DNA of 64,000 nucleotides from Stropharia rugosoannulata. Lineage: Eukaryota > Basidiomycota > Agaricomycetes > Agaricales > Strophariaceae. A model generated the notes under the pieces. It worked only from the letters and a program-made list of their open reading frames with translations, ran no database searches and had not been told where the DNA came from. Numbering within the stretch: position 1 is the stretch's first letter; every line of letters starts with the position of its first letter. The translations under genes were made by a program, and so were the position numbers. The stretch is taken from assembly GCA_028532985.1 (NCBI GenBank), contig JANCIK010000009.1, positions 3,162,001 to 3,226,000 on the forward strand, given 5' to 3'. Below, piece after piece: positions 24,817-37,117 of the stretch.

Positions 24817-27800
24817 TTACTCTCCTGCGAACAACCGCACTACCATGTACATGGTGGAGCCAATGAAGCGGATAACTAGGGGGGGAATCAATGAACGTGT
24901 CGCTGTACGCAATGAAATCTTACTCACGAGCAAGGCCCGCAACAGAGGCAAGTAGGAAAGCCATGTAGCCATTCACAGCTTTATTAGCGCCCGAAACCGA
25001 GGCTTTGTGGTTAGTCGAGGTAATGGCAGCCGCAAGCAGGGCATTCGTCAGAACCCACGCAAGGAGGACACTGAAAAGAACGGTTTGTAAACCTGTTACT
25101 ACAAAAGGAAATGAGAATACGCACTTCGTCCTGAACGAACGGTAATAGTCCTCCTGTTGTGTCCCTACATCGGGTTTGCTTTCCACCTTGGGCGGTTTCG
25201 TGTTTAGGACATGAATAGCATCTTCGTACAGAGCATTGATGTCTTTCTCATCTGTCGGCAAATCAGCCTCGACAGTCCCCGAGCCTGTTTTCCCGGTTGC
25301 AACCGTTCCAAGTGGTTTGGCCACAGTGTTATCACCCTTGGTACCCCACGATACGTCGTGTACATTGGCGAACTATTCGTTTCAACGATTCAGAATCTAG
25401 GCTGGTCGAGGGGAGGGGATACTTACAGCATACACGTTCAAAACATTGATATACGAAGGTGCCATCAACAAATATTGAATGAACGAGGTGATCATATGCC
25501 ACGGCTCGAACTGAATGATATTAAACTCAGTCTCAGAGAAAGAATGAAGCGGGGGAACATACGAAGATTAGACTGGCAATGATGTACAGCCCGAGCGTTG
25601 CCAAAAGAGAAACAACAATATTCCGGAATATAGGATTCGTGAAAATCGACGAAAATGACAATTTCTCAGAATGCTCTAAATTCTCAATGCCCTTGAACGC
25701 GAGCAGGAATGCAGCCGTCTGTACCAGGCAAGTTAGTGGATTGTCCAAGTCGGCATGTATTGAGCACTCACAGTCATGTACACCGTGATAAAAGCAAATC
25801 CAATCAATGCACCGGTATATCCCCACTTGCTTCCTTGCGGCCGATTACCGAGAGATAGAATAAAGCACATGATGAGCAGTCCAAGATAGCAGTAGTTCAG
25901 AATGACATTAAACGTTGCAATGCCTTTCAAATGGAAGTCCGGATCTTCAAGCGATTGTGATAGAATAGAGAACGCGATATAATAGTTAGCCTGAACAAAT
26001 CAGCGAAAATGAATTATGAAAGGGATATACGAGAATTAGCTCACCAGAGCAAACCACGAGAAAATCAAATTGAACAACTGGTAGAACATCTCTACATGGA
26101 TCCATGCTTTTCTGACAAATGTGTGACTAGAGCGGTAAATATAATGGAAGTGCACTGTCGAATGCACAGCGGCAAAGAAGGAACCGTTCAACCAGCGGCG
26201 TCGCTGGGAGATCAACTCAGGCACCTATACGACAGGGGTAATAATAATAACATCAGCACAGCACTTGAGATCGGAAGCGCTGCTAAAGCACAGACCTGGT
26301 CGGGTACATCCGTTACAGCATACGCCGACTTGACATAATGCAAAATCCATGCGCCGCCCCGCTTCGAAACAAGCTCCCAGCATAAAATCTACGTTCAGAT
26401 TAAGCATGTATCAACAACAAGAAAAGAAAGATATCTTACTCTGTCTTCGGCAAGATACATGTTTGCCGTGAAAATGTCTGCGCCCGCGCCATGCTATGAC
26501 AATACGATCAGTATGATAGAGGCGAGAGTGAAACGCAATACACACCATCGACTCTCCCAGGAAGTACTTCTGAAGTGGGCCTTCGCCTTTCACATCATTT
26601 TGCAGCGCAATGTACCTGTATGCGCTGAAGGCACCAGGCAGAACGCTGATATATCCGAACACCGATTCTCTGCGTTGAGCAAAAATAGCTCCGTTAGTTC
26701 CTATACTAGCTTGTTGCGGGTAGGTTACGAGGGAGTACTGACAGAGGTTTGTCCAAGATATTTGACATCTTGTACTCAAAGTTTTGCGCCGCTACAAGCG
26801 GATTCAAGAGGTTTCGCCCGTACTTGCCTTTCAAAGCCACAATTTCACCACATGCGCCGCCAACATTTGAGTTGATGTCAAATGCTTTCCAGAGATGGTA
26901 GATTGATGTAGGGCCTGGCATTGTGCCGACGTCAAGGAGGACACAGACATTGGGCTGCAAAATCGCGCCAAACGCGTTGAAGAACCAACGATGCGAGTTA
27001 ATCTTCTTCTGGTTCTTTTCCTTCAGGCAAAAAATAATTTGAACGGGCACAACACCCTTTTCCCCGCCTTCGATTTTCATGGAAGGAGTGACAGATACTA
27101 AAAACAACGGTTATGTATGGAAATCATTGACAGTATGAAAATACGCACTTTGGGTGGTATACTCGTATATATGCGCAGTGACGTCTTGATTCCCGATCTT
27201 TGTCTTGGCAACTCCCTCCTGATAGGCACCCATTGCGGCGATGACACTCAGCGTCCGCGAATTGATCTTTGAACGCCCATCGCTGACAATACAGACAACG
27301 ACCTTCTTCCACCCCTCCTTGCCCCAGGTCTTGCTGCGGTCACGTTTACACAAGTGCATGACGTTTTTAATCACACCGTGCATTGTGCGGCAAAAGAGCT
27401 CCTCGTCTTCGTTGTACATTGTCATGACAATAAACAGCTCCGTTCTCCTCGGTGGGTCGTAGTGTACCTGTCGCAATGTAAATCCCGAGTCCTTGAAGTC
27501 ATTCGGATCGCAAGTAGCCGCTGAGTAGCGCATATGCGTGAATTCGCGATCAATGCGGTTCGGGCACATGTCGAGCAGTTTTTTAGGTACTGCGTTGTCC
27601 AAGACGAAGTTTCCGTGGAAGAGCCTGCCATTAAAATTAGTATTTAATGAATATATCCCGGTAACGGCACTTACTCGACTCTTTTTATTGTCTTGTACCG
27701 TCGGGGTACGCGCTGGGGAATGCGCCCATACCGAATGTTGTTCTCTGATCCAACGGCTGTTTGGCTATCGTCCTCGTCTTCGTACGCGCCAGGTGGGTGG

Positions 27801-28398
27801 GGTATGCTAGACGTTGATGATGGATCGCGGCGCAACAAAGGCATATCACCAGTATCTCCTTCTAGTTCATCTCCACCATCATGTAGGTCGTATCCAGATC
27901 TTCGATAGAGAGAGTCGTGGCCTGTAGACGGACCAGGTGGTGCCAATAATGGATTAGAGTTGAGATGCATGGGCGGCGGCGACAGTGGGTGCATGGGCGG
28001 GGGAGGTGGAGAAAACGAGTGAATAGGAGTACTCGTAGGTCGATATCCACCGTACCCCGGATCATGCTGCTGCTGCGGTGGTTGCTGTTGCTGTGGTGGG
28101 TAGAGCAGAGGTGGCGGCGGTGGCGGCGATGTATACATGCTTTGCGATACTGGGTTGAAAGGGTCCGTAAGCGGTGCTGCAGCGCCGTAAGGTATCTGTT
28201 GAGTAGGGGGTGGCCGTTCGTAAGGATTTGGATGGGTCTCTACCTGGTCGTAGGGATTGGGGGTGACCGAGGTTGGGTAGTGGCTGTAGCCATCGTTGTA
28301 GTGCCCATGCTGGGCCTCATCCGCCTAACCAACCATTCATGAGCATTGATATGCATGGTAATTATTCGCTTTCCACTTACAGCTGGATACCTGGACAT
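24817..28398 (-). CDS. Chitin synthase (division 1, with CHS1N domain)
   Basis: Integral membrane GT2 enzyme that polymerises UDP-GlcNAc into cell-wall chitin. Exons (minus): 28381-28398, 27675-28324, 27149-27624, 26743-27097, 26546-26669, 26440-26493, 26296-26388, 26045-26224, 25772-25990, 25563-25718, 25427-25510, 25125-25372, 24928-25070, 24817-24875, giving 952 aa. The start (MSRYPAADEAQHG) is an 18-nt exon. A disordered Pro/Gln-rich N-terminus is followed by the CHS1N segment ([21 protein letters not shown]) and the GT2 core ([10 protein letters not shown]). EDR is at 557-559 and the chitin synthase signature QRRRW at 597-601. Five or more C-terminal membrane segments follow, with the short end [17 protein letters not shown]. 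The class within division 1 (I-III) would need a phylogeny. Confidence 0.95.
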
Positions 28399-30672
28399 TG
28401 GAGAGAACTGAACAGACACTCGCGCAGCGCTGCCCGTATTTTAGTGAAAGAAAGAGGCGGTGACCATCACACAGCTGAACTGCCTCTCACAAATTACGTA
28501 ATGACGGCGACGGCGCCGTGCCTGACGCCAATCATGGCGAATATAAGAATGCGTGCAAGATCAGAAACTGGACACATTATCTGGGAATGGTAAAATTAAT
28601 AAATTCCTGATTAACGTTGGATTCAAGTTGGATTAACGGGATTTATGAAAGGGTTGAAACCTTTGAAGTCCACAAAAGAGAGCGTGGAACTAGATCATGA
28701 GACTATAGCAAATTCCTTGCAAAAATACAGCACAGCATAAATGAGCTTAAAGCGGGCAGTATACGTCCTCGAGGGGACTGCGTACGCACATGCGCACTTT
28801 ATCGCACCGCAGCCACTGCGGCCTTTTTATGCCGAACATTCTCACGAACACAGGTAGGCGAATATGTTGGATATGTGAGTCAGAAGATTTGTACTTGGCG
28901 TACTCGCAAACTGTTCTATGTTGTTGTTGTATGCTAACGTTTATCATCGTTGAGATACCGTGGACGGACTCAACGGCCAGATTTTTTTTTTTTTTTAAAA
29001 AAAATCGGGAGTAAATAGGCATTAAGTTAACTTGAATTACTGATTTACGTTTGGAAAAGTGTAAAAGATACGGAAGGTACCAAAATGAGGATCAAAACGA
29101 TTTACATAAACCCTGCAGACAACATATAATTCCGACCCAAAAAAGGAAGTTGCGTTACCCAATTTCACAAGTAAACACGTACCGTTGGATTCACTAGAGG
29201 GAGGCGGAGTAATTCTCGAACGTAGATGCATTTTTTTATTTGTCATTTGGTCTTTTACCGTAGCGTCTTGGAAACAACCCGGGGAAAACTCAAGGCAGAA
29301 TAGTGTTTGGGATTCGTCGTGTCCACATATCGGATAGGTATCCTAAATTGAACAAATCACTTCACATAGTGACAATAGTAAAAGCTTGTGAAAGGTGATG
29401 CCAGCCTTCTATAAAGGGAGGCACTGCGGTTGCAGCAGCATATATGAGGTAATGAAGGAAATAGAGCACGTAGACCTTACTGTATGAGCTCGCAACATGA
29501 GGGGAAAGAAAAGTAGAAAGGATTTTGAAAAGAATACGGGTTGGCTTTGCGAATGACATTGTGTATGATACGCCCTAAAACAACTCAATTAACGTACAGC
29601 ATGACAGTCATAGCCACATCTTAAAGTAAGACAACTATAAATCAAGCGCCCATCACACATCAGAATGAAATAATGTTCGCGTCGTTTAACAAGCACATGC
29701 TGTTGAAAACACACGAAAGGAGCGGGAAAAAATCTCTTAATTATTCTGGCGGATATGCATGGGTGCAATAGCAATGGAATTTTTGAGCCGTTGGTGTAAT
29801 GGCACTGCTCTAACCCCAAGTCTGTCACTTATACCTGGTTGCAGTTATCCGAGTTTCTGGAATACAATTTCTTTAAACAAAAGCCTGGTAGCGGTCACGG
29901 GAAACACGCGATCTCTTGGTAAAAGCATATGGATGGGCTGGGTAACTGACAAACTAGACCTTGCAGTGATCCAAAAAAGGTCACGGAAAAGGCATACTAC
30001 CTCCGTCAGTGCAGTAACAACTCAACAGAAATTCAAGACCTTACCTCGATCTGCAGACAGTAGACCATTGCTCTACTAGAAGGAACGGTCACTGGTCGAA
30101 GAGATAATATGATGTTGTTACCAGATCTTGCAAAGTAAGTTGAAGATTCTTCTTAGTTGCTGATTATGTACGAGATTTATGCGCTTGATGGCCTCGTTAT
30201 GAGCGCGCAAGTGCGCGAGACGGTTCGCATGGTGTCTAACACAAACAACACTTTACCAGAACTGCACTGCGACGAGACGCAAAGGAAAATAAAGCGCAGG
30301 AGTGTAACTGCTATTACAGCATCGATCCTATCATAGACGCTGGAGCGTATCGGAGCTGTATGGCTTCAAGTTGGGCAGCGCGCGCTTGCAATCTCGAGGA
30401 GGAAGATACCCGTGGGAACGCGCGTGGGTCGTGAGAACAGTCGGAGTGCGTTTCCGTGGAGTCGTAGCGCACTGCGTATCACTACGCCGTGCGCCTTTAA
30501 AAAACGTATCTCCACGCCTGGATTAACAGCGCTTCGATGAGGGCTTCCAAACTTCTTGCGCTCGAAAAGGTCAAAAACATCTCACTGAAAACACATGTTG
30601 ACAAGACGATATCTCGATACAAAGGGTATGAGCTACGTAGTCGATAAACTAATTAAAGCCAGGACAAGCTTT
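28399..30672. other. Intergenic between chitin synthase and hydrophobin A
   Basis: No gene seen in about 2.3 kb. It contains a T14/A8 low-complexity stretch near 28981-29005, and should include the chitin synthase promoter on its left. A tRNA-like string near 30.05 kb was rejected. Confidence 0.5.
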
Positions 30673-31171
30673 CTAGGCACTGACGCCGACGGGAGTGCAA
30701 CCAAGGGAGACAACACCGTTCTAGCAGCACATATAAGTTAACCTAATATATCCCACAATAAAGATACGTACGAAGGAGTTGTTGTTGCAGCAAACAGGCT
30801 GCTGGTCGCAGGTGGTACCGGAGACACCGATGACGGTGACAGGAGTGCAAGTCACTGTAAGCAGTTAATCTAAATACCTTCTGATCCGGAAACAGTCACG
30901 AATAAAAGAAACATACCACCGACTTGGCCGGTAACATCGCCAACGTTGACACCCAAGAGGCCGAGGAGAGAGGCGATGATGGGGTTGGAAGCCTGTGTTT
31001 GATATTCGCTGTCAAACAGTGAAAATAAAGGTCTATAAAGATACTCACATTGTCGACAGTGTTGCAGCACTGGAGCTCCCCGGTGTTGCACTGGCTGAAG
31101 GGCTGGTACGCAGCAGCAGCAGCAAAGACCGGGAGGGCGAGAACAATAGCAACAGAGAAATGAGCGAACAT
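30673..31171 (-). CDS. Class I hydrophobin A
   Basis: Secreted small amphipathic protein that self-assembles at air-water interfaces and coats aerial hyphae or fruit bodies. Exons (minus): 31049-31171, 30917-30992, 30772-30854, 30673-30720, giving 109 aa. A signal peptide (about residues 1-20, [20 protein letters not shown]) is followed by eight cysteines spaced C-X6-CC-X32-C-X12-C-X5-CC-X12-C, the class I pattern. The three introns are in phases 0, 1 and 0, at the same places as in the four other hydrophobins here. It differs from the others by a loop two residues shorter between C3 and C4 and by the C-terminus GCTPVGVSA. Confidence 0.95.
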
Positions 31172-31225
31172 TGTGTTTTGGTTGGAGGTAAGCGGATAAG
31201 GCCTGACGTGTTTTAAAGAATGTGA

Positions 31226-31284
31226 AAGTGGAACTGGAAGCTGTTCAACTGAGGAATTGAGGCAGAATGCGAGGGACTTATATA
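31226..31284 (-). promoter_or_regulatory. Hydrophobin A core promoter: TATA box and start-site motif
   Basis: TATATAA (31284-31278) lies 33 nt upstream of CAGTTGAACAG, followed by CAGTTCCACTT. The same arrangement is found at all five hydrophobins. Confidence 0.7.
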
Positions 31285-32490
31285 TGTCTCGGGAAGGTTG
31301 GCTGTCGACACAGATGTTTTAGGGCATGGAGAGGACCCATATCTTGCATGGGGCGAGATAGATTTTTGCCTTAGTCTTGATTTGGTATAGGTATGTGGTG
31401 GAGGAGTGCAAATGCAAAGTCATGCATGCAAGAGCCCCGGCGCTAAACGTTTGAGCATGGCTTTGTCCGAAGCCTTTTTGTACTAACATCCTGATAGATG
31501 CTCTAACCAGCATTCGTATCACTGTGGAAATTTAGGCAGACTTAGGATTCCGAAAACTATGTTGTTCTTATCTTTCCAGAGACGTGAATGGTGTTGCCTG
31601 CTGGTTCTAAAGTTGACTTTGGATTTCCACATAAAAAACCTATTAGAATTTCTTCGAAGATCTATTTGGCTATCCTAATGCTTTGTCAACAGCAGTATTT
31701 TTTCTTATTACCTTTCATTCAGAATTCTGACTGTGTAGCATGCATACACACGCGTGGGACTTCTGATTCAGAGAGCCGGCGCCTGAATTTTCGGCCCAGC
31801 GCACACTACCGCTCACCGCGTATACAGTACGGCAATCAAAGTAATGGACGTGAATAAATTCGGCCAAATTAAACAGCTCGTTTCAACGATGTACATGCCA
31901 CTGGAGATCAACACCGGCATAAAATATGCATGGTCAAGTAACTAGGCTCCACAACGCCGTTTATACTTAGTCTAAGATTTCAAAGTCAGTGCATCTCGGT
32001 GCATTTATCTTTCTGGCATTTTATAGTGTAGTGTCTCAGCATGAATGCATGAATGATCGACATCACTCAGTCGTCGGACTTAGCCTCGGTGTATTGAAAC
32101 CAACACTTTGCCACTTCTACTCCAATACATCGCCTGCTTCTGAATCTACTCGAAGAGCGTTGTGAGTACATGCCATTCTCTGAGCATAGTTCCGGACACT
32201 GAGATGTTCTTTGCACTGAGTTTAGATAAATGCAGCGCCTACATCAGGTCCCCATTACTCAAATTTTGGTGACCAAGCACACGTCCCTGTGGGCGCTAAT
32301 AACATATTTCAAATATGTCATAAAGAAAACGGTTAGCGTCAAAAAGAGACTCTTGGAATTGTTAACAACATTATGAGAGCTGCCGAATTGCAAACTGTCG
32401 ACTTAGCCATTTTTACTAGCGTACTTTTGTACACGTAGCAGAGCGCTATGAATGTGAGTAAAGAGTCCGCCCTACGAGAATCGAAAACCC
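31285..32490. other. Intergenic between divergent hydrophobins A and B
   Basis: No gene seen. This is the shared upstream region of two divergently transcribed hydrophobin genes and probably carries their enhancer-like sites. Confidence 0.5.
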
Positions 32491-32549
32491 TATAAAAGCA
32501 GGTCGTTGATACCTCAACCCTCCAGTCGAACAAGCTCCAGTTCCACTTC
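32491..32549 (+). promoter_or_regulatory. Hydrophobin B core promoter: TATA box and start-site motif
   Basis: TATAAAA at 32491 is followed 32 nt later by CAGTCGAACAAG and then CAGTTCCACTT, about 75 nt before the ATG. Confidence 0.75.
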
Positions 32550-32595
32550 GCCTACTTCTCCCAGACCAAGGTTTTCATCCTCTCACTTAATCAGA

Positions 32596-33105
32596 ATGTT
32601 CTCCCGCCTTGCCGCCGCCGTTGCTCTCGCACTCCCCGTCTTCGCTGCTGCCGCGGCTATCCAGCCCTACAGCCAGTGCAACACTGGCGAGCTCCAGTGC
32701 TGCAACTCCGTCGAGAGTGTAAGCGGTTTGGGTTTTTGTTGTCAACATTGATTTACTAATTTTCTCATTCAGGCCGGAGCTCTTAGCCCGCTCACTTCTG
32801 GACTCCTTGGTCTTGTTGGCGTTCTCATCGGTGACATCACCGCTCAAGTTGGTGGTACGTATTTTTATCACAACCGCATAACCTAAAAAAGTTTATTAAT
32901 TACTATTTCAGTCACCTGCTCCCCCATCACCGGCATTGGTTTGAGCGGTACCTCCTGCACCCAACAGCCCGTTTGCTGCAACAATAACTCCTTCGTAAGT
33001 CCCAGCCTTTTTCACCGGCGGAATATCTATAGCTCATTCGCCTTTTCCCTCCTCCAGAACGGAGTTGTTTCCATTGGGTGCTCGCCTATCAATGTCAGCC
33101 TTTAA
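32596..33105 (+). CDS. Class I hydrophobin B
   Basis: Exons: 32596-32718, 32773-32854, 32912-32994, 33058-33105, giving 111 aa with a signal peptide ([20 protein letters not shown]). Cysteine pattern C-X6-CC-X34-C-X12-C-X5-CC-X12-C, with segments [24 protein letters not shown] and GCSPINVSL at the end. It is closest in the window to hydrophobin A in its N-terminus ([12 protein letters not shown]) and to D in its C-terminus (PINVSL). It is convergent with hydrophobin C, 308 bp away. Confidence 0.96.
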
Positions 33106-33413
33106 GGCCGCTCGTTCAGTACTTTTGTTAGCAGTACTTGACTCTCCACAAATTGTTCTTGAACATGTCCACTCTTTTATTATTTAATACATAATTGTTG
33201 AACTTAATCTTTTACTGAGAGAGCTGTCCAACGCTACGGCACTAGTTGGAATATACTCAATGGTATGCCCACTGATGACTGTGGTAACTCGATGCAGTAC
33301 CACATTACGGCTCCTCAAATTGTCAAGAACAGTAACGAGTATGATTATTTATAATAGTCGAGGGCATTACGAAGACCACTACCTTAACCTAACAACAAAT
33401 AAATTCATTGAAT
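33106..33413. other. Short intergenic between convergent hydrophobins B and C
   Basis: Contains only the 3' ends of both genes. No terminator or other element recognised. Confidence 0.5.
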
Positions 33414-33901
33414 TTACAGTCCAACGTTGATCGGACTGCATCCAAGGGCGACAACACCGTTCTGTATAAAGAAAAAAAGATTAGAAATACTAAAATATGC
33501 ATGCAAATAAACTTACGAAGGAGTTGTTGGTGCAGCATACAGGCTGACTAGTGCAAGAGCTTCCACCGAGACCGACAGCAGTGAGGGGGCTGCAAGTAAC
33601 TAGAAGGATATCTAAGCTAACGAGTCAATGAACGTGAGCGGAGAGTGCTTACCACCTATCTGCCCGGTAACACTCTTCAAATCAACAGCAGCAAGGCTAA
33701 GGTAGTTCTTCACGAAGTCCGACATGTTGGACGACTGGGTATAGCATGTTAAACCAAGACGTTCAAATCAAAATTTCCAACAAGACTTACACTCTGCATT
33801 TGATTGCAGCACTGAACTGGCCCAGTGTTGCACTGGTTGGACTGAGCCGCAGCGAAGATAGGGAGAACAATGAAGAAAGCAGCAACTGCACGGGCGAACA
33901 T
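33414..33901 (-). CDS. Class I hydrophobin C
   Basis: Exons (minus): 33791-33901, 33653-33734, 33517-33599, 33414-33461, giving 107 aa. A signal peptide ([19 protein letters not shown]) is followed directly by [18 protein letters not shown]. Cysteine pattern C-X6-CC-X34-C-X12-C-X5-CC-X12-C, ending GCSPINVGL. It is a close paralog of hydrophobin E at 46.6 kb: both are 107 aa, share the same mature N-terminus and share the motif FVKNYL-LAAVD in exon 2. Confidence 0.96.
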
Positions 33902-33947
33902 CTTGTGGATAATAAGTTGTGTAAGAGGGACTCTGAGAGATGTGAAG

Positions 33948-34001
33948 TAGAACTGGGGCCTGTTCGACTGAAGAAGGAAGTAAGCCGGAGGGGTATATAT
34001 A
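33948..34001 (-). promoter_or_regulatory. Hydrophobin C core promoter: TATA box and start-site motif
   Basis: TATATATA (34001-33994) lies 31 nt upstream of CAGTCGAACAG, followed by CAGTTCTACTT. Confidence 0.7.
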
Positions 34002-34989
34002 CCTTTCTGCCTTGCAAGGGCCGCCAGTTTGGGCTTTAATCGACATGTAAATTTACCTACAGAAAGTAACCGAGATCATACGACTATTTCTGTTATAGTT
34101 AGAGCGAAATACCGCTGGCAACCACGCTTAGGCGCTTTACAGAGACGGTGTTGTAAGTTAAGGGGTCATTAACTTACGTATCTTGGGGACTCGGCTTTGA
34201 CGGGCAAAACACTAACAATACGTGCGCAGGTAGAGTACATATCCCACAATCGATAGCAATTTTCTTGTTCTCAGCTATGAAGAGCTCTACCTCAAAGATG
34301 TGTTGTAAAGACGATAAGTTAATGCATTACGGATTAAATCCTTCTGAGCTTACTCTACTGACTTCACCCCTTTACTACTAGCTACAAACCAAGCCCTGGG
34401 ATGATGGTTTGGCTGCCGGTACATAACCCTGCGCACCGATCCATTTTTGGTCGCCAAAAACAAGTCACTGCTGATACGTTATGTGTCAGTGTATGTACTT
34501 AAACACGGCTGTATATATACTATGGCGACACCTTTTTGCTCACCGTAAACGAGTGGGCGCCAGCAGTCGTTCAACCGTTGGCTCTCTGTTTCTTTCTTTT
34601 ATGGAACAGTTTACTTACTATACCACAGGCATGGCATTGGCCGCGTACAAGCTTCTTCAGACTGAAATGTACTCCTGATTCGTGGATTAGTTGATAGTAT
34701 ACTAGTGGTCATCAAACTCACCACATATACTACTCCTTGCTACGATATGTCATATCCTAGCTCCTACGGTCTTTTTGCGCGTTGTGTTCGTTCAAGAAGT
34801 TCAGTCTTCGCAAGTAGTCGCAAGTTGGTCGAAAGTCCGTCTGCGAAATTAGTCCGTGGGACTCTCAGTGACCGGTCCTGATTAGGAAATTCATCATTAA
34901 CCCGGGCCGGATGGAACTATGACGAATCGGGCCCCTGAATAACATCGCCAAACATCCTTCCTGAGTCCTCTCCACCACCATCAGTTATA
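34002..34989. other. Intergenic between hydrophobin C and DSK2 (divergent)
   Basis: No supported gene. It should contain the upstream regions of both neighbours. Confidence 0.5.
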
Positions 34990-36617
34990 ATGTCCGACGA
35001 ACAAGCCCCCGAGATACAGATCAACGTAAAGGGTATGCATATCCCCTACTTCTGCAGAGACTGAAGTACCACAAATACTGACTAATGGTGTCCGCGGCAC
35101 ACAGGTCCTAGTGAGCTGAAGCTACAGATTACGATTGCGACCGACAAGACGGTGCGCGAACTGAAGGAGGCGATCGCTGCGCAAACCGATGTAGAAGCGG
35201 ATAGACAAAGGCTTATATACTCAGGTATGAGTAAGGCTATCGTTAATTATCTCGCAAACTTACAACGTGCTATGTAGGCCGCGTACTGAAGGTGCGATGT
35301 TATTCCTAAGCGCCTAATCTAGGAATTTCCTCGATTTTAGAAGACCGCACTTACTCAAATCTATCTGTTAATTTGGAATATAGGATGACGATGCATTATC
35401 GGTGTACAAGATCCAGTCGACACATACTATTCATATGGTGAAAGGGGCAGCGCGTTCTGGTGGTAGCAGTGGCGCGGCGTCGGGTCCGGCACCTCAGCAA
35501 CTTCCTACTATGCAAACCGGACAAAACGTGCACGATCCTCTCACACAACTAAACGGACACATGGGTTTTGGTGCGATGGCGGGGCTGAACCCATTCGGTG
35601 AACTTGGTTTGAACCCCAACGATCCCAACATGGTGCGTCTCATGCTGATAACACGAGTGGCGTTGACTAATCACTGGTACATTCTGGCACTTTCTGGATG
35701 AAGATGCAGGGCATGATGAATTCCCCCGCTTTCCTCCAACAGATGTCTTCGATGATGTCAAACCCAGCGGTTATCGACCAAATTATTGCTAGCAATCCCC
35801 AGCTTGCTGCAATGGGTCCTCATGTTAGACAGGTATTCCAAGACGAAGGTTTCCGTTCTATGCTGTGAGTTACTTTTATTGCTTCCGCTCCGTCGAAAAC
35901 TGCTTACCAAGTCGTAAGCTCAAACCCGGAATCATTACAACAAATGCTGCAAATGGCGTCCCTGATGCAAAACGCAGGATTAGGTGGGGGAGCAGGATCG
36001 CCAATGGGCATGTTCGGCAACCCAGCGCCGTCTTTCCCAGCACCGGGCACACCAAACACAGCCGCATCTGCTTCTAACACCACACCTGCCACCAATACTC
36101 AATCTACCCCTACTCCGGGATCGGGGACGACGCCGTCAGCCCCAGCGGCTGGAGCCCCTCCTGCGAATCCGTTTGCAGCTCTGTTCGGTGGTGCCCCTGG
36201 TGCAGGAGCGGGCGGGAGCCCATTTGCATACAACCCGGCGTTGATGCAACAAATGCTAGGACTCGGTGGTCCCCTCGGAGGAGGGCCGGGAGCTGGTGGA
36301 CTGGGATCGTATGGTGCTGCAGCAACGCCAGCAGCTCCTGCTGATACGCGGAGTCCGGAGGAGAGATTCCAAGTACAACTCCAGGTGGGTGTTACATCTG
36401 ATCTGATTGTGAAGGGGCTGTACTGGTGGACCGCAGCGCACTCGCATTAGCGATCATTTAAATTTGGATGGGATAGTGTTCTTACTTCCTTTTTCATTTA
36501 CAGCAACTACAGGATATGGGCTTTACAAATGCCCAGCAGAATGTGCGCGCCCTGCTTGCGACGGGTGGAAATGTACAGAGCGCAATCGACTACATATTCA
36601 GTGGCGGTGGTCTGTGA
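34990..36617 (+). CDS. DSK2: Ubiquilin / DSK2-type UBL-UBA shuttle protein
   Basis: Proteasome shuttle receptor: the N-terminal ubiquitin-like domain docks on the proteasome and the C-terminal UBA domain binds ubiquitinated clients. Exons: 34990-35032, 35105-35224, 35278-35291, 35384-35632, 35704-35864, 35919-36384, 36504-36617, giving 388 aa. UBL about residues 8-80 (QINVKGPSELKLQITIATDK, RLIYSGRVLKDDDALSVYKI). STI1-like region MMNSPAFLQQMSSMMSNPAV and LSNPESLQQMLQMASLMQN. Gly/Ala/Pro-rich low-complexity middle. UBA from about residue 352 (QLQDMGFTNAQQNVRALLAT, GGNVQSAIDYIFSGGGL). The third exon is 14 nt. Complete, no damage seen. Confidence 0.95.
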
Positions 36618-37117
36618 TGGCTTCAGGTACCGGTTATTTCTGGAGTCATAGGACAGGAGCTCCAGTTATTACTTCTTAAGTACGATATGTAAGATGAGAA
36701 AGGCCAATATATATAGCATGTACCAATTCTTTTAATGAATGATTTTCTGGTTTTGTCAGCACTTACATAGGGCAGGTTACAAAATGATCTCAATTTAATG
36801 ATAGGTGACGCGACAGAGTGCCAGATGGACGCGAAGATCGCGGCTGGGTATTTCTCTAGGGGGGAGAGACCGTGGGGAGTATCTAGGGAGTGTATATTCC
36901 CTTTGCTAGTCTAGACATCTGTTATACTTATACCTTGTTACTCATATCATTTGCAATCAATATCATCACAGCTCATATTCCAGGGACCTAAAGAAGAACT
37001 GCGTAATATCCCTCCTGTACAGTGTACGGCCCACATATGCCACCAACTGGAAACACTGTAACACATGTACTCTAATAAAATTCGTCGTCATATTCATCTG
37101 ACTCAAGCTGTTACCTT
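36618..37117. other. Intergenic
   Basis: Nothing recognised between DSK2 and the 3' edge of the ATG4 relic. Confidence 0.45.

Noticed and set aside
30030..30090. tRNA-like string on the minus strand (GTAGAGCAATGGTCTAC...CTGCAGATCGAGG)
   Set aside because: The acceptor and T arms cannot be closed and no GGTTCRANYCC box is present in the right place.
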